From Flavobacteriaceae bacterium (GTDB taxonomy: Bacteria; Bacteroidota; Bacteroidia; Flavobacteriales; Flavobacteriaceae): a DNA stretch of 9,728 bases. The position numbers were made by a program, and so were the translations under genes. The DNA lies in NCBI GenBank assembly GCA_002687665.1, contig NZAX01000086.1, positions 1 through 9,728 on the forward strand, written 5' to 3'. Below are positions 1-6,570 of the stretch, piece by piece. Under the pieces are notes generated by a model that was not told where the DNA came from, did not search any database, and saw only the letters and a program-made list of their open reading frames with translations. The stretch's first letter is position 1; each line of letters opens with the position of its first letter.

Positions 1-2
1 AA

Positions 3-89
3 AAATTGGATCGTTTTGAAAAAACATTATTTAGATTGATCAATGAAATTTTTGAACTTAAAGTAAATTTTAATGACAGCGCCAAATAA
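3..89 (+). CDS. C-terminal fragment of an unidentified protein, cut by the window edge
   Basis: Frame 3 is open from the left edge to a TAA at 87-89 and would give 28 residues beginning KLDRFEKTLF and ending VNFNDSAK. The other two plus frames meet stops within the first 40 bases. The peptide is amphipathic and probably helical, which fits the tail of a soluble protein. It is too short for a family assignment. Its stop lies 48 bases before the start of the next gene on the same strand, so the two could be cotranscribed. The reading rests only on the open frame and its position, so it could be chance. Confidence 0.4.
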   Translation, partial: KLDRFEKTLFRLINEIFELKVNFNDSAK

Positions 90-137
90 TTTAAATATCA
101 AATATATATTCGATATATTTAAAAAAAATAAATACCC

Positions 138-992
138 ATGAGCGACGATTTAAACAAAGATGAAAGCGAAAAAGGGATAAAAAGGGAAAAACTCAATTGG
201 TTGTTGCGGATCATTACTTTGGGAGACCGTTTTTCTCTTCAAGACTTTTATGATCGAATTAAAAAAGGTTTTGTAGAGTTCCTTATTGTATTTTTTGGGG
301 TATTAGTTTCTTTCGGGGTTGAAAGCCAAGGAGAAGAATTTGGAGACAGAGAGTCCAATATCGATAACCTAATTGGGCTGAGGGATGAAATGATAGATAT
401 CCAAGAATACACACAAATGTATATGGAGGAAAATCAATGGATTAGAGCTTTATACAGCCGTTTATATGACCAATGGGAGGAGGACAAAGACAGTGTTTTT
501 TTATTTATAGACGAGGCCGATGGGATGCCTTATTCTCCACTTTCTTTTTATTATAATTACAATCCATTTAACCCTCCAAGGGTAGTGTACGAGGCTATAA
601 AATTGGATGGAACGTTTAGATTTTTGGGTTCAGAGGTGGGTCGATTAGTTAACAATACCTATGACGGAACTGACTTGAAATATTTAATGCTCAATACAGA
701 TCGCGAAGAAAAAGTCTATGTAGATCAGTTTGAGGCACAGGTAGCTAACAAATGGATTTATGAATTAGAGAAAATAGATTTATATGATACTGACTTTTGG
801 GTAAAACATCGCAATTATTTCCAAAAAGAGAAATTTTTGAAATACAATCTATTCAAAAGATTAGGCCTCTGGGAACAAATCTCCGAGCAGTTGGTAGATT
901 ATGATGCAACTCTTGAACGCAACATTAAAAAACTGGACTCTGTAATTCAAACAAAAGAGGATGAGTTCGTTTTCATTTATTGGTGGTTCTAA
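138..992 (+). CDS. Single-pass membrane protein, DUF6090-like, function unknown
   Basis: This 284-residue protein has a charged N-terminal region of about 44 residues, one hydrophobic helix at about 45-62 (core FLIVFFGVLVSF), and then a long soluble domain. Right after the helix comes an acidic, coiled-coil-like stretch (residues 64-100). This plan of a short N-terminus, one helix and a helical domain of about 200 residues resembles the DUF6090 proteins common in Bacteroidota. I recognise the architecture more than a strict sequence match. The charge pattern does not settle the topology. A smaller protein of the same plan lies at 8841-9529. The ATG at 138 is the only convenient start before the helix. 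No Shine-Dalgarno site is visible, and an A-rich stretch precedes the ATG. The stop overlaps the stop of convergent crtI by sharing bases 990-991. No function can be assigned. Confidence 0.8.
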   Translation: MSDDLNKDESEKGIKREKLNWLLRIITLGDRFSLQDFYDRIKKGFVEFLIVFFGVLVSFGVESQGEEFGDRESNIDNLIGLRDEMIDIQEYTQMYMEENQWIRALYSRLYDQWEEDKDSVFLFIDEADGMPYSPLSFYYNYNPFNPPRVVYEAIKLDGTFRFLGSEVGRLVNNTYDGTDLKYLMLNTDREEKVYVDQFEAQVANKWIYELEKIDLYDTDFWVKHRNYFQKEKFLKYNLFKRLGLWEQISEQLVDYDATLERNIKKLDSVIQTKEDEFVFIYWWF

Positions 993-2446
993 ACTTTCTC
1001 GATTAGCCCCGCTACCAGTTTCCCCGAGATGAGTGCTGGGGGGACTCCTGGACCAGGGACAGTCAATTGTCCTGTAAAAAAGAGGTTTTTTACCTTTTTG
1101 CTTTTTAATTTAGGTCTTAAGAAAGCCGTTTGCAAAAGCGTATTGGCCATACCATAAGCATTCCCTTTGTATGAATTGTAAACTGAAATAAAATCATTTA
1201 CACAAAAAGACTCCATAAAGAGAATGTCGTCTTTTAATCTTTGTTCTGTCAGTGTTTCCAAACGGTCTATTACTATTTCAAAATAACGATTCCTCAACTC
1301 CTCGGTATCCTCTAATCCTGGAGCAATTGGAATCAAAATAAAACAAGCTTCTTTACCTTCGGGAGCCATATTGGGATCAGAGATCGATGGAAAATTGGCA
1401 TAAAATAAAGGTTCTTCTGGCCATTGGATAGTATCGTAAATAGTTTGGGCGTGGGTGTCGAAGTCTACATCAAAAAACAAGGTGTGGTGGGAGACATTTT
1501 TTACCTTTTTGTTCAATCCCACATAGAATAGCAAAGAAGAGGGTGCAAATGTTTTTTTATCCCAGTATGCCTGGCTGTAGGCTCTCAAATCTTTTGGAAG
1601 TAAGGTTTCGGTGTGGTGATAGTCGGCACCACTTAAAACAATATCGGAGAGGATGTTTTGCCCATTTATCTTTACTCCTACCGCTTTTTTGTTTTCTAAT
1701 AAAATTTCTTCTACCGGGGAATCAAGGTGAATTTTTACTCCAAAACTTTCTGCCAGTCTAACCATACCCTTGACAATACTGTACATCCCATCTTTAGGAT
1801 GCCAAGTCCCTAAACCAAAATCAGCAAAATTCATAAAATTGTAAAAAGCAGGAGTATCTGCTGGTTTAGCTCCTAAAAATAATACAGGAAATTGAAGGAT
1901 CTGTACCAATTTTGGATTTTTAAATTCTCGGGTTACCTCTCTTTTTACGTTAGAAAAAAAGTAACCTAATTTTTTGAGGGTATCTGGCGTGACAAGTTCT
2001 AGTGGAGAAATCCCGGGGCGGTATACCAATTCGTCGATCGCAATTTTATAATTGTCGGCAGCCTTGCCGATGAATTTTTTCAGTTTGGCAGCGCTTCCTT
2101 TTTCTTCAGCTTCGAAAGCTGAATAGATCTTCTCCAAAGAATCTCCGATCAATATTGAGTCCTTACGTCCAAAATAAACTTGATATCCAGGATCTAAGCG
2201 TTCCAAAGTATAATAGTCACTAACTTTTTTTCCAAAATCTCCAAAAAACTTTTCAAAAACGTCGGGCATCCAATACCAGGAAGGTCCAATATCAAAAACA
2301 AATCCATCTTTTTTAAGCTGCCGGGCTCGCCCTCCAGGCGAAGTGTTTTTCTCATAAACTTGTACTCGGTGTCCAGATTGAGCCAAGTAACAGGCCGCTG
2401 ATAAAGAGGAAAAACCGGAACCAATAATGCTGATGTGCTTTTTCAT
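989..2446 (-). CDS. crtI: Phytoene desaturase (lycopene-forming), CrtI family
   Basis: This 485-residue FAD enzyme is close to the usual family length of about 490. It should convert phytoene to lycopene by successive desaturations at the membrane surface. The N-terminus has the dinucleotide-binding fold IIGSGFSS (residues 7-14), an acidic residue at the end of the second strand (VYEKN) and the SPGGRARQ loop. The block FDIGPSWYWMPDVFEKFF is characteristic of Bacteroidota CrtI. The C-terminal FAD-binding block FFTGQLTVPGPGVPPA is intact. The third glycine of GxGxxG is serine, which I believe is normal in this subgroup. Phytoene synthase crtB, a frequent neighbour, is not in the window. The start ATG at 2446 lies only 7 bases from a TAnnTTTG box, so the mRNA may have almost no leader. 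The gene looks richer in GC than the crtA-crtD arm. Confidence 0.95.
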   Translation of the reverse strand: MKKHISIIGSGFSSLSAACYLAQSGHRVQVYEKNTSPGGRARQLKKDGFVFDIGPSWYWMPDVFEKFFGDFGKKVSDYYTLERLDPGYQVYFGRKDSILIGDSLEKIYSAFEAEEKGSAAKLKKFIGKAADNYKIAIDELVYRPGISPLELVTPDTLKKLGYFFSNVKREVTREFKNPKLVQILQFPVLFLGAKPADTPAFYNFMNFADFGLGTWHPKDGMYSIVKGMVRLAESFGVKIHLDSPVEEILLENKKAVGVKINGQNILSDIVLSGADYHHTETLLPKDLRAYSQAYWDKKTFAPSSLLFYVGLNKKVKNVSHHTLFFDVDFDTHAQTIYDTIQWPEEPLFYANFPSISDPNMAPEGKEACFILIPIAPGLEDTEELRNRYFEIVIDRLETLTEQRLKDDILFMESFCVNDFISVYNSYKGNAYGMANTLLQTAFLRPKLKSKKVKNLFFTGQLTVPGPGVPPALISGKLVAGLIEKV

Positions 2447-2453
2447 TTTGTTA

Positions 2454-2461
2454 CAAAGCTA
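2454..2461 (-). promoter_or_regulatory. Candidate -7 box of the crtI promoter
   Basis: On the minus strand this reads TAGCTTTG, an exact match to the Bacteroidota -7 consensus TAnnTTTG. No TTTG -33 element is found at the usual 17-23 base spacing. Initiation 5-8 bases downstream would fall at or just before the crtI ATG, giving a leaderless or nearly leaderless message. An 8-base degenerate match is expected by chance roughly once per 1-2 kb per strand at this composition. Confidence 0.35.
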
Positions 2462-2655
2462 TCAATAAACTTAATGAATTGAAGGGTTTTATTTCTTTTT
2501 TGAAAATCTCAAAAAATGAATATGTATAAAGTTTGGAATTACCGCCCTCTTTAATTTAATTAGAAAGAAGAAGATACTTTAGTGTCATACATACAAAAAA
2601 ATCATGATTAAAGAAAACCTTATGATATATGGATCAAAGTCCCCTAATTAAAAAA

Positions 2656-2675
2656 GGTTAAAAGATCGGTTAAAA
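2656..2675. repeat. Tandem GGTTAAAA direct repeat, 12-base period
   Basis: Two identical octamers GGTTAAAA lie at 2656-2663 and 2668-2675, separated by GATC. They sit just past the stop of the channel gene and about 200 bases upstream of crtI. A 12-base period is near one helical turn, so a dimeric regulator is conceivable. No hairpin forms here, so this is not a terminator. It could be chance in AT-rich DNA. Confidence 0.25.
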
Positions 2676-2683
2676 AACTATAT

Positions 2684-3388
2684 TTAATCTTCTCTTTTTC
2701 TTCTTAACAAATATATTTCCTCCACAAAAGAGGCGGAGATAATGCCTGTTGGAATGGCTACAATACCTATCCCAATCAAAGAAATGATTGAGGCGAAAAC
2801 CTTACCCCCGGCAGTAATGGGATAGACATCACCATAACCAACTGTAGCTAAAGAAACTGTAGCCCACCAAATTGATTCTGTAATACTAGAAAACTTCTCA
2901 GGTTGAGCTTCATTTTCCAAATAGTAGATGGCTGAAGCCGAGAACAAAATGGCCAATGCAGAGAGAAAAAGTGTGAATCTTAATTCATTCTTTACCCCCC
3001 TCAATGCTTTTACGAATAGCTTAAGTGAACTACTGTCTCGTCCAAGCTTAAATATTCGGGTAAGGCGGAACAACCTGAGTATCCTCAAGAATCTACCGTC
3101 TACCTTAATGAATTGGTTTAGGTAAAAGGGCAAAATGGATATCAAATCAATTAACCCAAAGGTGCTAAATACATATTGTGAAACACCTTTAAAACGGTTT
3201 TCAATATAGGCAAGTCTAATACGGTATAGATATTCAAAAGAGAAAATATAAATTGATATCGCCTCAAAAAAACCAAAAAAATCACCATAAACAACTCTTA
3301 TGGAAACATGAGATTCTAAAATCATAGCCAATACATTGGCGATAATTAACAAATAAATAAACTTATCAAAAAGTATAGGTGACCTCAA
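2684..3388 (-). CDS. Voltage-gated-type potassium channel (ion transport family)
   Basis: This 234-residue inner-membrane protein has the full six-helix plan: S1 about 11-27, S2 about 36-57, S3 about 74-90, S4 about 99-117, S5 about 136-157 and S6 about 195-220. S4 carries basic residues at every third position (R99, R102, R105, R108, R111, K114, R117), the hallmark of a voltage sensor. The pore loop has the potassium filter TVGYGD at 182-187. No C-terminal RCK or cyclic-nucleotide domain follows; the protein ends in a short charged tail. The start must be TTG at 3388, because the first in-frame ATG (residue 22) would remove S1. Upstream, the same frame reaches a stop at 3395-3397 that ends a 28-codon ORF. 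The N-terminus is shorter than in many relatives. It lies between the two crt arms with no evident link to pigment. Confidence 0.92.
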   Translation of the reverse strand: MRSPILFDKFIYLLIIANVLAMILESHVSIRVVYGDFFGFFEAISIYIFSFEYLYRIRLAYIENRFKGVSQYVFSTFGLIDLISILPFYLNQFIKVDGRFLRILRLFRLTRIFKLGRDSSSLKLFVKALRGVKNELRFTLFLSALAILFSASAIYYLENEAQPEKFSSITESIWWATVSLATVGYGDVYPITAGGKVFASIISLIGIGIVAIPTGIISASFVEEIYLLRRKRED

Positions 3389-3394
3389 GGTTGA

Positions 3395-3481
3395 TTATTT
3401 TTTGGAAAGGTCAATAAAAATTCCAATTAACACTCCTATGGTAGAGGCTATAACCACAAAGGCTACAAAAGATGGTGACAT
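3395..3481 (-). CDS. Small hydrophobic micro-ORF in frame with the potassium channel
   Basis: An ATG at 3481 opens 28 codons (MSPSFVAFVV start, FIDLSKK end) and stops with TAA at 3395-3397. Nearly all of it is one hydrophobic helix closed by two lysines, as in a tiny single-pass membrane protein. It is in the same frame as the channel gene, and only six bases separate its stop from the channel's TTG. A consensus -7 box at 3502-3509 would start the transcript about 15 bases before this ATG, making it the first codon translated. It may be a real microprotein coupled to the channel, a regulatory leader peptide, or the former N-terminus of the channel cut off by a nonsense change. I recognise no family. 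Confidence 0.45.
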   Translation of the reverse strand: MSPSFVAFVVIASTIGVLIGIFIDLSKK

Positions 3482-3501
3482 AAATAGTAAATACGATTGT
3501 T

Positions 3502-3509
3502 CAAATATA
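3502..3509 (-). promoter_or_regulatory. Candidate -7 box for the micro-ORF and channel transcript
   Basis: The minus strand reads TATATTTG, an exact TAnnTTTG match, 20 bases before the micro-ORF ATG. A TTG lies upstream, but at about 12 bases, which is shorter than the usual -33 spacing. The position favours a transcript that includes the micro-ORF. Confidence 0.35.
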
Positions 3510-3570
3510 ATCAATTTGTAACAACCTTTATAATGGACTACAAAACAGAATTTATTTTTTGTTTAATCTT

Positions 3571-3599
3571 TTTTGTTTGATTTTTTTTATATATCTTTA
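3571..3599 (+). promoter_or_regulatory. Weak promoter candidate for the crtA leader or a small RNA
   Basis: TTTTG at 3571-3575 and TATCTTTA at 3592-3599 resemble the Bacteroidota -33 and -7 elements. The spacer is 16 bases and the last base of the -7 box is wrong (A for G). The surrounding DNA is a long T-rich tract. If used, it would start a transcript near 3605 that reads into the two hairpins before crtA. Confidence 0.25.
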
Positions 3600-3604
3600 A
3601 ACAG

Positions 3605-3689
3605 TTTAAATTCAATTTGGTTTATTAACGCCTCCACAACTACTATCTCCTAAAGTCAAATTCTAAAATCCTAGTGGAGGCGTTTTTTT
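3605..3689 (+). ncRNA. Candidate small RNA or structured leader ending in a long hairpin
   Basis: A possible transcript from about 3605 would end at the T7 tract at 3683-3689. It would consist of an AT-rich 5' part and one hairpin with a perfect 11-base stem (AACGCCTCCAC at 3627-3637, GTGGAGGCGTT at 3674-3684). The 36-base loop has only one G, so it should stay unpaired. The loop contains ATCTCCT, and the stem holds a GGAGG/CCTCC pair that resembles Shine-Dalgarno and anti-Shine-Dalgarno sequence. No ORF of note lies inside. I cannot match it to a named RNA family. The 5' end is a guess based on a weak promoter. Confidence 0.3.
3627..3689 (+). terminator. Long-loop hairpin followed by T7
   Basis: The perfect 11-base stem at 3627-3637 and 3674-3684 is followed directly by a T tract (3683-3689). 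The T run is on the plus strand only, so it would act on transcripts heading toward crtA. The 36-base loop is longer than in a classic intrinsic terminator. There is no complete plus-strand gene upstream within 2.6 kb that needs it, which points to a leader or small RNA. Confidence 0.5.
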
Positions 3690-3702
3690 AATAAATTTTA
3701 AC

Positions 3703-3729
3703 AGCGCATTTATTTATTGCGCTTTTTTT
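3703..3729 (+). terminator. Terminator or attenuator hairpin just before crtA
   Basis: The stem AGCGCA (3703-3708) pairs with TGCGCT (3718-3723) around a 9-base A/T loop and runs into seven T residues (3723-3729). The first ATG of the crtA-like gene is at 3731, one base after the run plus a G. A terminator at this place would block the operon unless it is regulated or transcription starts inside it. It could also act on the RNA by hiding the start region. Confidence 0.55.
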
Positions 3730-3730
3730 G

Positions 3731-4429
3731 ATGATGATGCTGATGGATGGGATTACTACTATTACTTTTTTTAGTTTCTTAAAAAACAAATTTTGGGCTT
3801 TCAGACAGATGGGTTTTGCACCATCAAAATTTCAACAAAATGAATCATTAAAATTTTTCAAACTACTGGGAACGGGTGGAGGTAAAGGTTTTAGCCTCTG
3901 GCCTGATTTTAATACTTACGCTTTTTTGGGAGTCTGGGACAATAATAAATCTGCAGACTATTTTTTGAACCATAATTCAGTAATCCAAAAATTTTACCAA
4001 AAATCATCCACATACAGGACTATTAAAATGTTGCCTGTAAAAAGCCATGGTTTGTGGAGTGGACAAAACCCTTTTAAAGAACAAAAGCCACCGACTAATA
4101 TTTCTGGATTTCCTGTAGCTGTGATTACCAGAGCTACATTAAGGCCTCACCGTCTCATTGAATTTTGGAAATCTGTACCTCACGCTAGTTCTGCCATAGA
4201 AAATGCTGCTGGCGTAAAGTACTTTAAAGGAATTGGTGAGTGGCCTTTTGTACAACAGGCAACACTTAGTATTTGGAATAGCTTTGAAGACGTCGAAAAG
4301 TTTGCCTACAGAAACAAGACTCATTCTAATATTATAAAAAAAACTAGAGCTCGAAGATGGTATAAAGAAGATCTATTTGCCAGGTTTCATGTTTTATCAG
4401 ATTCAGGATATATTAAGCATATTATATAA
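3731..4429 (+). CDS. crtA: CrtA-family carotenoid oxygenase (carotenoid 2-hydroxylase or spheroidene monooxygenase type)
   Basis: The family inserts oxygen at C-2 of an open carotenoid end. Purple-bacterial CrtA makes 2-keto products, whereas a CrtA relative from a myxol-producing flavobacterium was shown to be a 2-hydroxylase. The 232-residue protein carries the family's conserved blocks in order: FWAFRQMGFAP (about 21-31), KLLGTGGGKGFSLWPD (44-59), SHGLWSGQNPF (105-115), ITRATLRPHRLIEFW (132-146), GIGEWPFVQQATLSIW (167-182) and WYKEDLFARF (210-219). Four in-frame ATGs at 3731-3745 compete as start; conserved sequence begins right after them. A TTG at 3728 is less likely. The gene opens the crtA-crtD-cruF operon, and its stop is 4 bases before crtD. 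Context with CruF and CrtD favours C-2' hydroxylation of a 1'-hydroxy end. Hydroxylase versus ketolase cannot be decided from sequence. Confidence 0.85.
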   Translation: MMMLMDGITTITFFSFLKNKFWAFRQMGFAPSKFQQNESLKFFKLLGTGGGKGFSLWPDFNTYAFLGVWDNNKSADYFLNHNSVIQKFYQKSSTYRTIKMLPVKSHGLWSGQNPFKEQKPPTNISGFPVAVITRATLRPHRLIEFWKSVPHASSAIENAAGVKYFKGIGEWPFVQQATLSIWNSFEDVEKFAYRNKTHSNIIKKTRARRWYKEDLFARFHVLSDSGYIKHII

Positions 4430-4433
4430 AAAA

Positions 4434-5927
4434 ATGAAGAAAGCAATTGTTATCGGGGCAGGGATTGGGGGCATTGCCTCAGCTTTACGACTAGTAAAGA
4501 AAGGGTATGAAGTAACTGTTTTTGACTCTAACCATTATCCTGGAGGGAAAATTACATCTTTTAAATTAGGTAAATACAGATTTGATGCTGGCCCCCCCTT
4601 ACTTACAATGCCTAATTTAATTGATGATCTTTTTTTACTATTTAACGAGAATCCCTCAGATTCTTTTAATTACAAAAGAAAAAAAATTAGTTGCAAATAT
4701 TTTTGGGATGATAAAACCGAAATAACAGCATATGCAAACAAAAATCTTTTCTTTAAGGAAATTCAAAATAAATTAAACATTGACACCAATCCTTTAAAAA
4801 TCTATCTAGAAGAAGCAAAGAAAAAATTTGATTTAACATATCCGATCTTCTTAGAAAAATCACTTCATAAGTTTAGTAACTATCTCAGTTGGAATACATT
4901 GAATGCACTTAAAAATTTTATGAAATATGAGATAAATAAAGACCTCCATTCAGTCAACATTGCTCAACTTAAAGAGCCTCACTTAGTTCAAATGTATGAT
5001 CGATATGCAACATATAATGGTTCTTCACCATTTAAAACACCAGGAATAATGACTTTAGTTCAACATCTGGAGCAAGAGTTTGGAACATATATACCAGAAA
5101 AAGGAATGTGTCAGATAACAAATTCTTTATTTGAGTTAGCGGTAAGAAAAGGAGTAAATTTTAAATTGGGAAAGAAAGTCGAGAAAATTATTACCGAAAA
5201 AAATAAGGCAGTAGGGATCAAAATTAACGAACGGATTTTTAACTCCGACGTAATTATTTCAAACATGGACATTTATCCAACATATAAGTATTTACTCAAA
5301 GGGGTTAAAGCTCCTAATCAAATCTTAAAAAGAGAAAAGTCTAGCTCGGCAATAATTTTTTACTGGGGAATTAAAAATAAATTTGATAAACTTGACTTAC
5401 ACAATGTCTTTTTTTCTGATAATTACAAATCTGAATTTGATGCCATTTTTAATAAAAAAACACCTGCTGACGACTTTACTATTTACATAAACATTACCTC
5501 TAAAGATGTTCCCTCTGACTCCCCTAATGGATCGGAGAACTGGTTTGTAATGATAAATACACCAGCTGATCACGGACAGAATTGGGAGAAAATAGTTAAT
5601 GAATTAAGGAAGAAAACTATTATAAAACTAAATCGAATTCTAAAGGTAGATTTACAAACAATGATTGAGGAAGAAAAGGTTTTGACGCCTCCACTTATTG
5701 AAAAAAGAACCTCCTCCCACAGAGGAGCATTATATGGTAGCTCGAGTAATGATAAGCTTGCTGCTTTTTTGAGGCATCCAAATTTTAGCTCCAAGATTAA
5801 AAATTTATATTTTTGTGGTGGTAGTGTTCATCCTGGAGGTGGCATTCCCTTGTGTTTACTCTCTGCTAAGATTGCTACTGATTTAATACCTCAAGCTAGA
5901 GAAGATTCTAATGAAATTAAACCGTGA
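4434..5927 (+). CDS. crtD: Carotenoid 3,4-desaturase, CrtD-like (phytoene desaturase superfamily)
   Basis: This 497-residue FAD-dependent desaturase should introduce the 3',4' double bond into 1'-hydroxylated carotenoids. The N-terminus has the nucleotide fold IVIGAGIGG (5-13), an acidic D31 after the second strand, and YPGGKITSF (35-43). The block FDAGPPLLTMPNLIDDLF (50-67) fits CrtD better than CrtI, whose version in this window is FDIGPSWYWMP. The C-terminus has the FAD-binding block YFCGGSVHPGGGIP. The frame is open back to 4377, but ATG 4434 is the right start because the flavin fold begins at once and it lies 4 bases after the crtA stop. The end overlaps cruF by 17 bases. P55 sits where relatives I recall have serine, within a C7 run. 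The gene is visibly more AT-rich than crtI. Confidence 0.88.
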   Translation: MKKAIVIGAGIGGIASALRLVKKGYEVTVFDSNHYPGGKITSFKLGKYRFDAGPPLLTMPNLIDDLFLLFNENPSDSFNYKRKKISCKYFWDDKTEITAYANKNLFFKEIQNKLNIDTNPLKIYLEEAKKKFDLTYPIFLEKSLHKFSNYLSWNTLNALKNFMKYEINKDLHSVNIAQLKEPHLVQMYDRYATYNGSSPFKTPGIMTLVQHLEQEFGTYIPEKGMCQITNSLFELAVRKGVNFKLGKKVEKIITEKNKAVGIKINERIFNSDVIISNMDIYPTYKYLLKGVKAPNQILKREKSSSAIIFYWGIKNKFDKLDLHNVFFSDNYKSEFDAIFNKKTPADDFTIYINITSKDVPSDSPNGSENWFVMINTPADHGQNWEKIVNELRKKTIIKLNRILKVDLQTMIEEEKVLTPPLIEKRTSSHRGALYGSSSNDKLAAFLRHPNFSSKIKNLYFCGGSVHPGGGIPLCLLSAKIATDLIPQAREDSNEIKP

Positions 5928-6552
5928 AATAATTTCTATTGCCATTATTTGGTTGTTTCATGTAAGTGGAATTTTGGGTATAATTTATGGGAATTCAGAA
6001 TGGTTTATTTCGGCTACACCTCTCATTTTGTCGATCAATTTTGCGCTCTTATTGATCAATTGTAACAGTCATAAATGGTTTTTCTACATGGTTATATTAG
6101 CTTTTTTAACAGGGATGATTACCGAAATTTTGGGTGTTCAAAGGGGCTGGATTTTTGGGGATTACCAATATGGGGATGCCCTTGGATACAAGATTTTGGG
6201 TGTTCCAATCCTAATAGGTGTCAATTGGGCTTTATTAACAATTATTACAGCAGCCATTGCCCAGCAGTTTTATGAAAACCTTATTATGCGAATTGTCATT
6301 GGGGTCTGTTTGATGATTTTCCTTGACCTTTTGATAGAGCCCATTGCACCTGTATTGGACTTCTGGGCTTTTGATGGTGGAGATGCACCGCTTCAAAACT
6401 ATATTGGTTGGACAGCCGTAGCAATATTTTTACAATCAATTTTTCACTATTTTCGGATAGAAGTTAAAGGGTGGTTTCCGAATCAGTTATATCTTTTACA
6501 GATTATATTCTTTACCGTATTATTGATAAAGCAAAAAACTATTGGTATTTAA
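5911..6552 (+). CDS. cruF: CruF-type carotenoid 1,2-hydratase, integral membrane protein
   Basis: This 213-residue membrane protein has about seven hydrophobic segments and matches the carotenoid biosynthesis protein family (PF04240, DUF422) that includes CruF. CruF adds water across the 1,2 double bond of the open psi end, giving the tertiary 1'-hydroxyl on which CrtD acts. The signature TEILGVQRGWIFGDYQYGD lies at 71-89, followed by LGVPILIGVNWALL (96-109). A second conserved block includes LDLLIEPIAPVLDFW (138-152) and PLQNYIGW (160-167). The acidic residues E72, D139 and E143 sit in these blocks. The ATG at 5911 lies inside the end of crtD, which suggests translational coupling. The length is normal for the family. 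The last helix is followed by a short basic tail. Confidence 0.9.
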   Translation: MKLNREIISIAIIWLFHVSGILGIIYGNSEWFISATPLILSINFALLLINCNSHKWFFYMVILAFLTGMITEILGVQRGWIFGDYQYGDALGYKILGVPILIGVNWALLTIITAAIAQQFYENLIMRIVIGVCLMIFLDLLIEPIAPVLDFWAFDGGDAPLQNYIGWTAVAIFLQSIFHYFRIEVKGWFPNQLYLLQIIFFTVLLIKQKTIGI

Positions 6553-6570
6553 AATTTTAATTTTTAATTC

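Noticed and set aside
91..121. AT-rich imperfect dyad TTAAATATC / GATATATTTAA and a TATATTTA -7-like box before the first gene.
   Set aside because: The arms are nearly pure A/T with a 2-base bulge, and the box misses the final G with no -33 element. It is not distinguishable from background.
2604..2654. Plus-strand mini-ORF of 15 codons (MIKENLMIYG start) between the channel gene and crtI.
   Set aside because: Very short, no promoter or coding character, and expected by chance in this composition.
4377..4433. A longer CrtD N-terminus from the first ATG of the open frame.
   Set aside because: It overlaps the end of crtA and adds residues before a flavin fold that normally starts at the N-terminus. 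ATG 4434 fits better.
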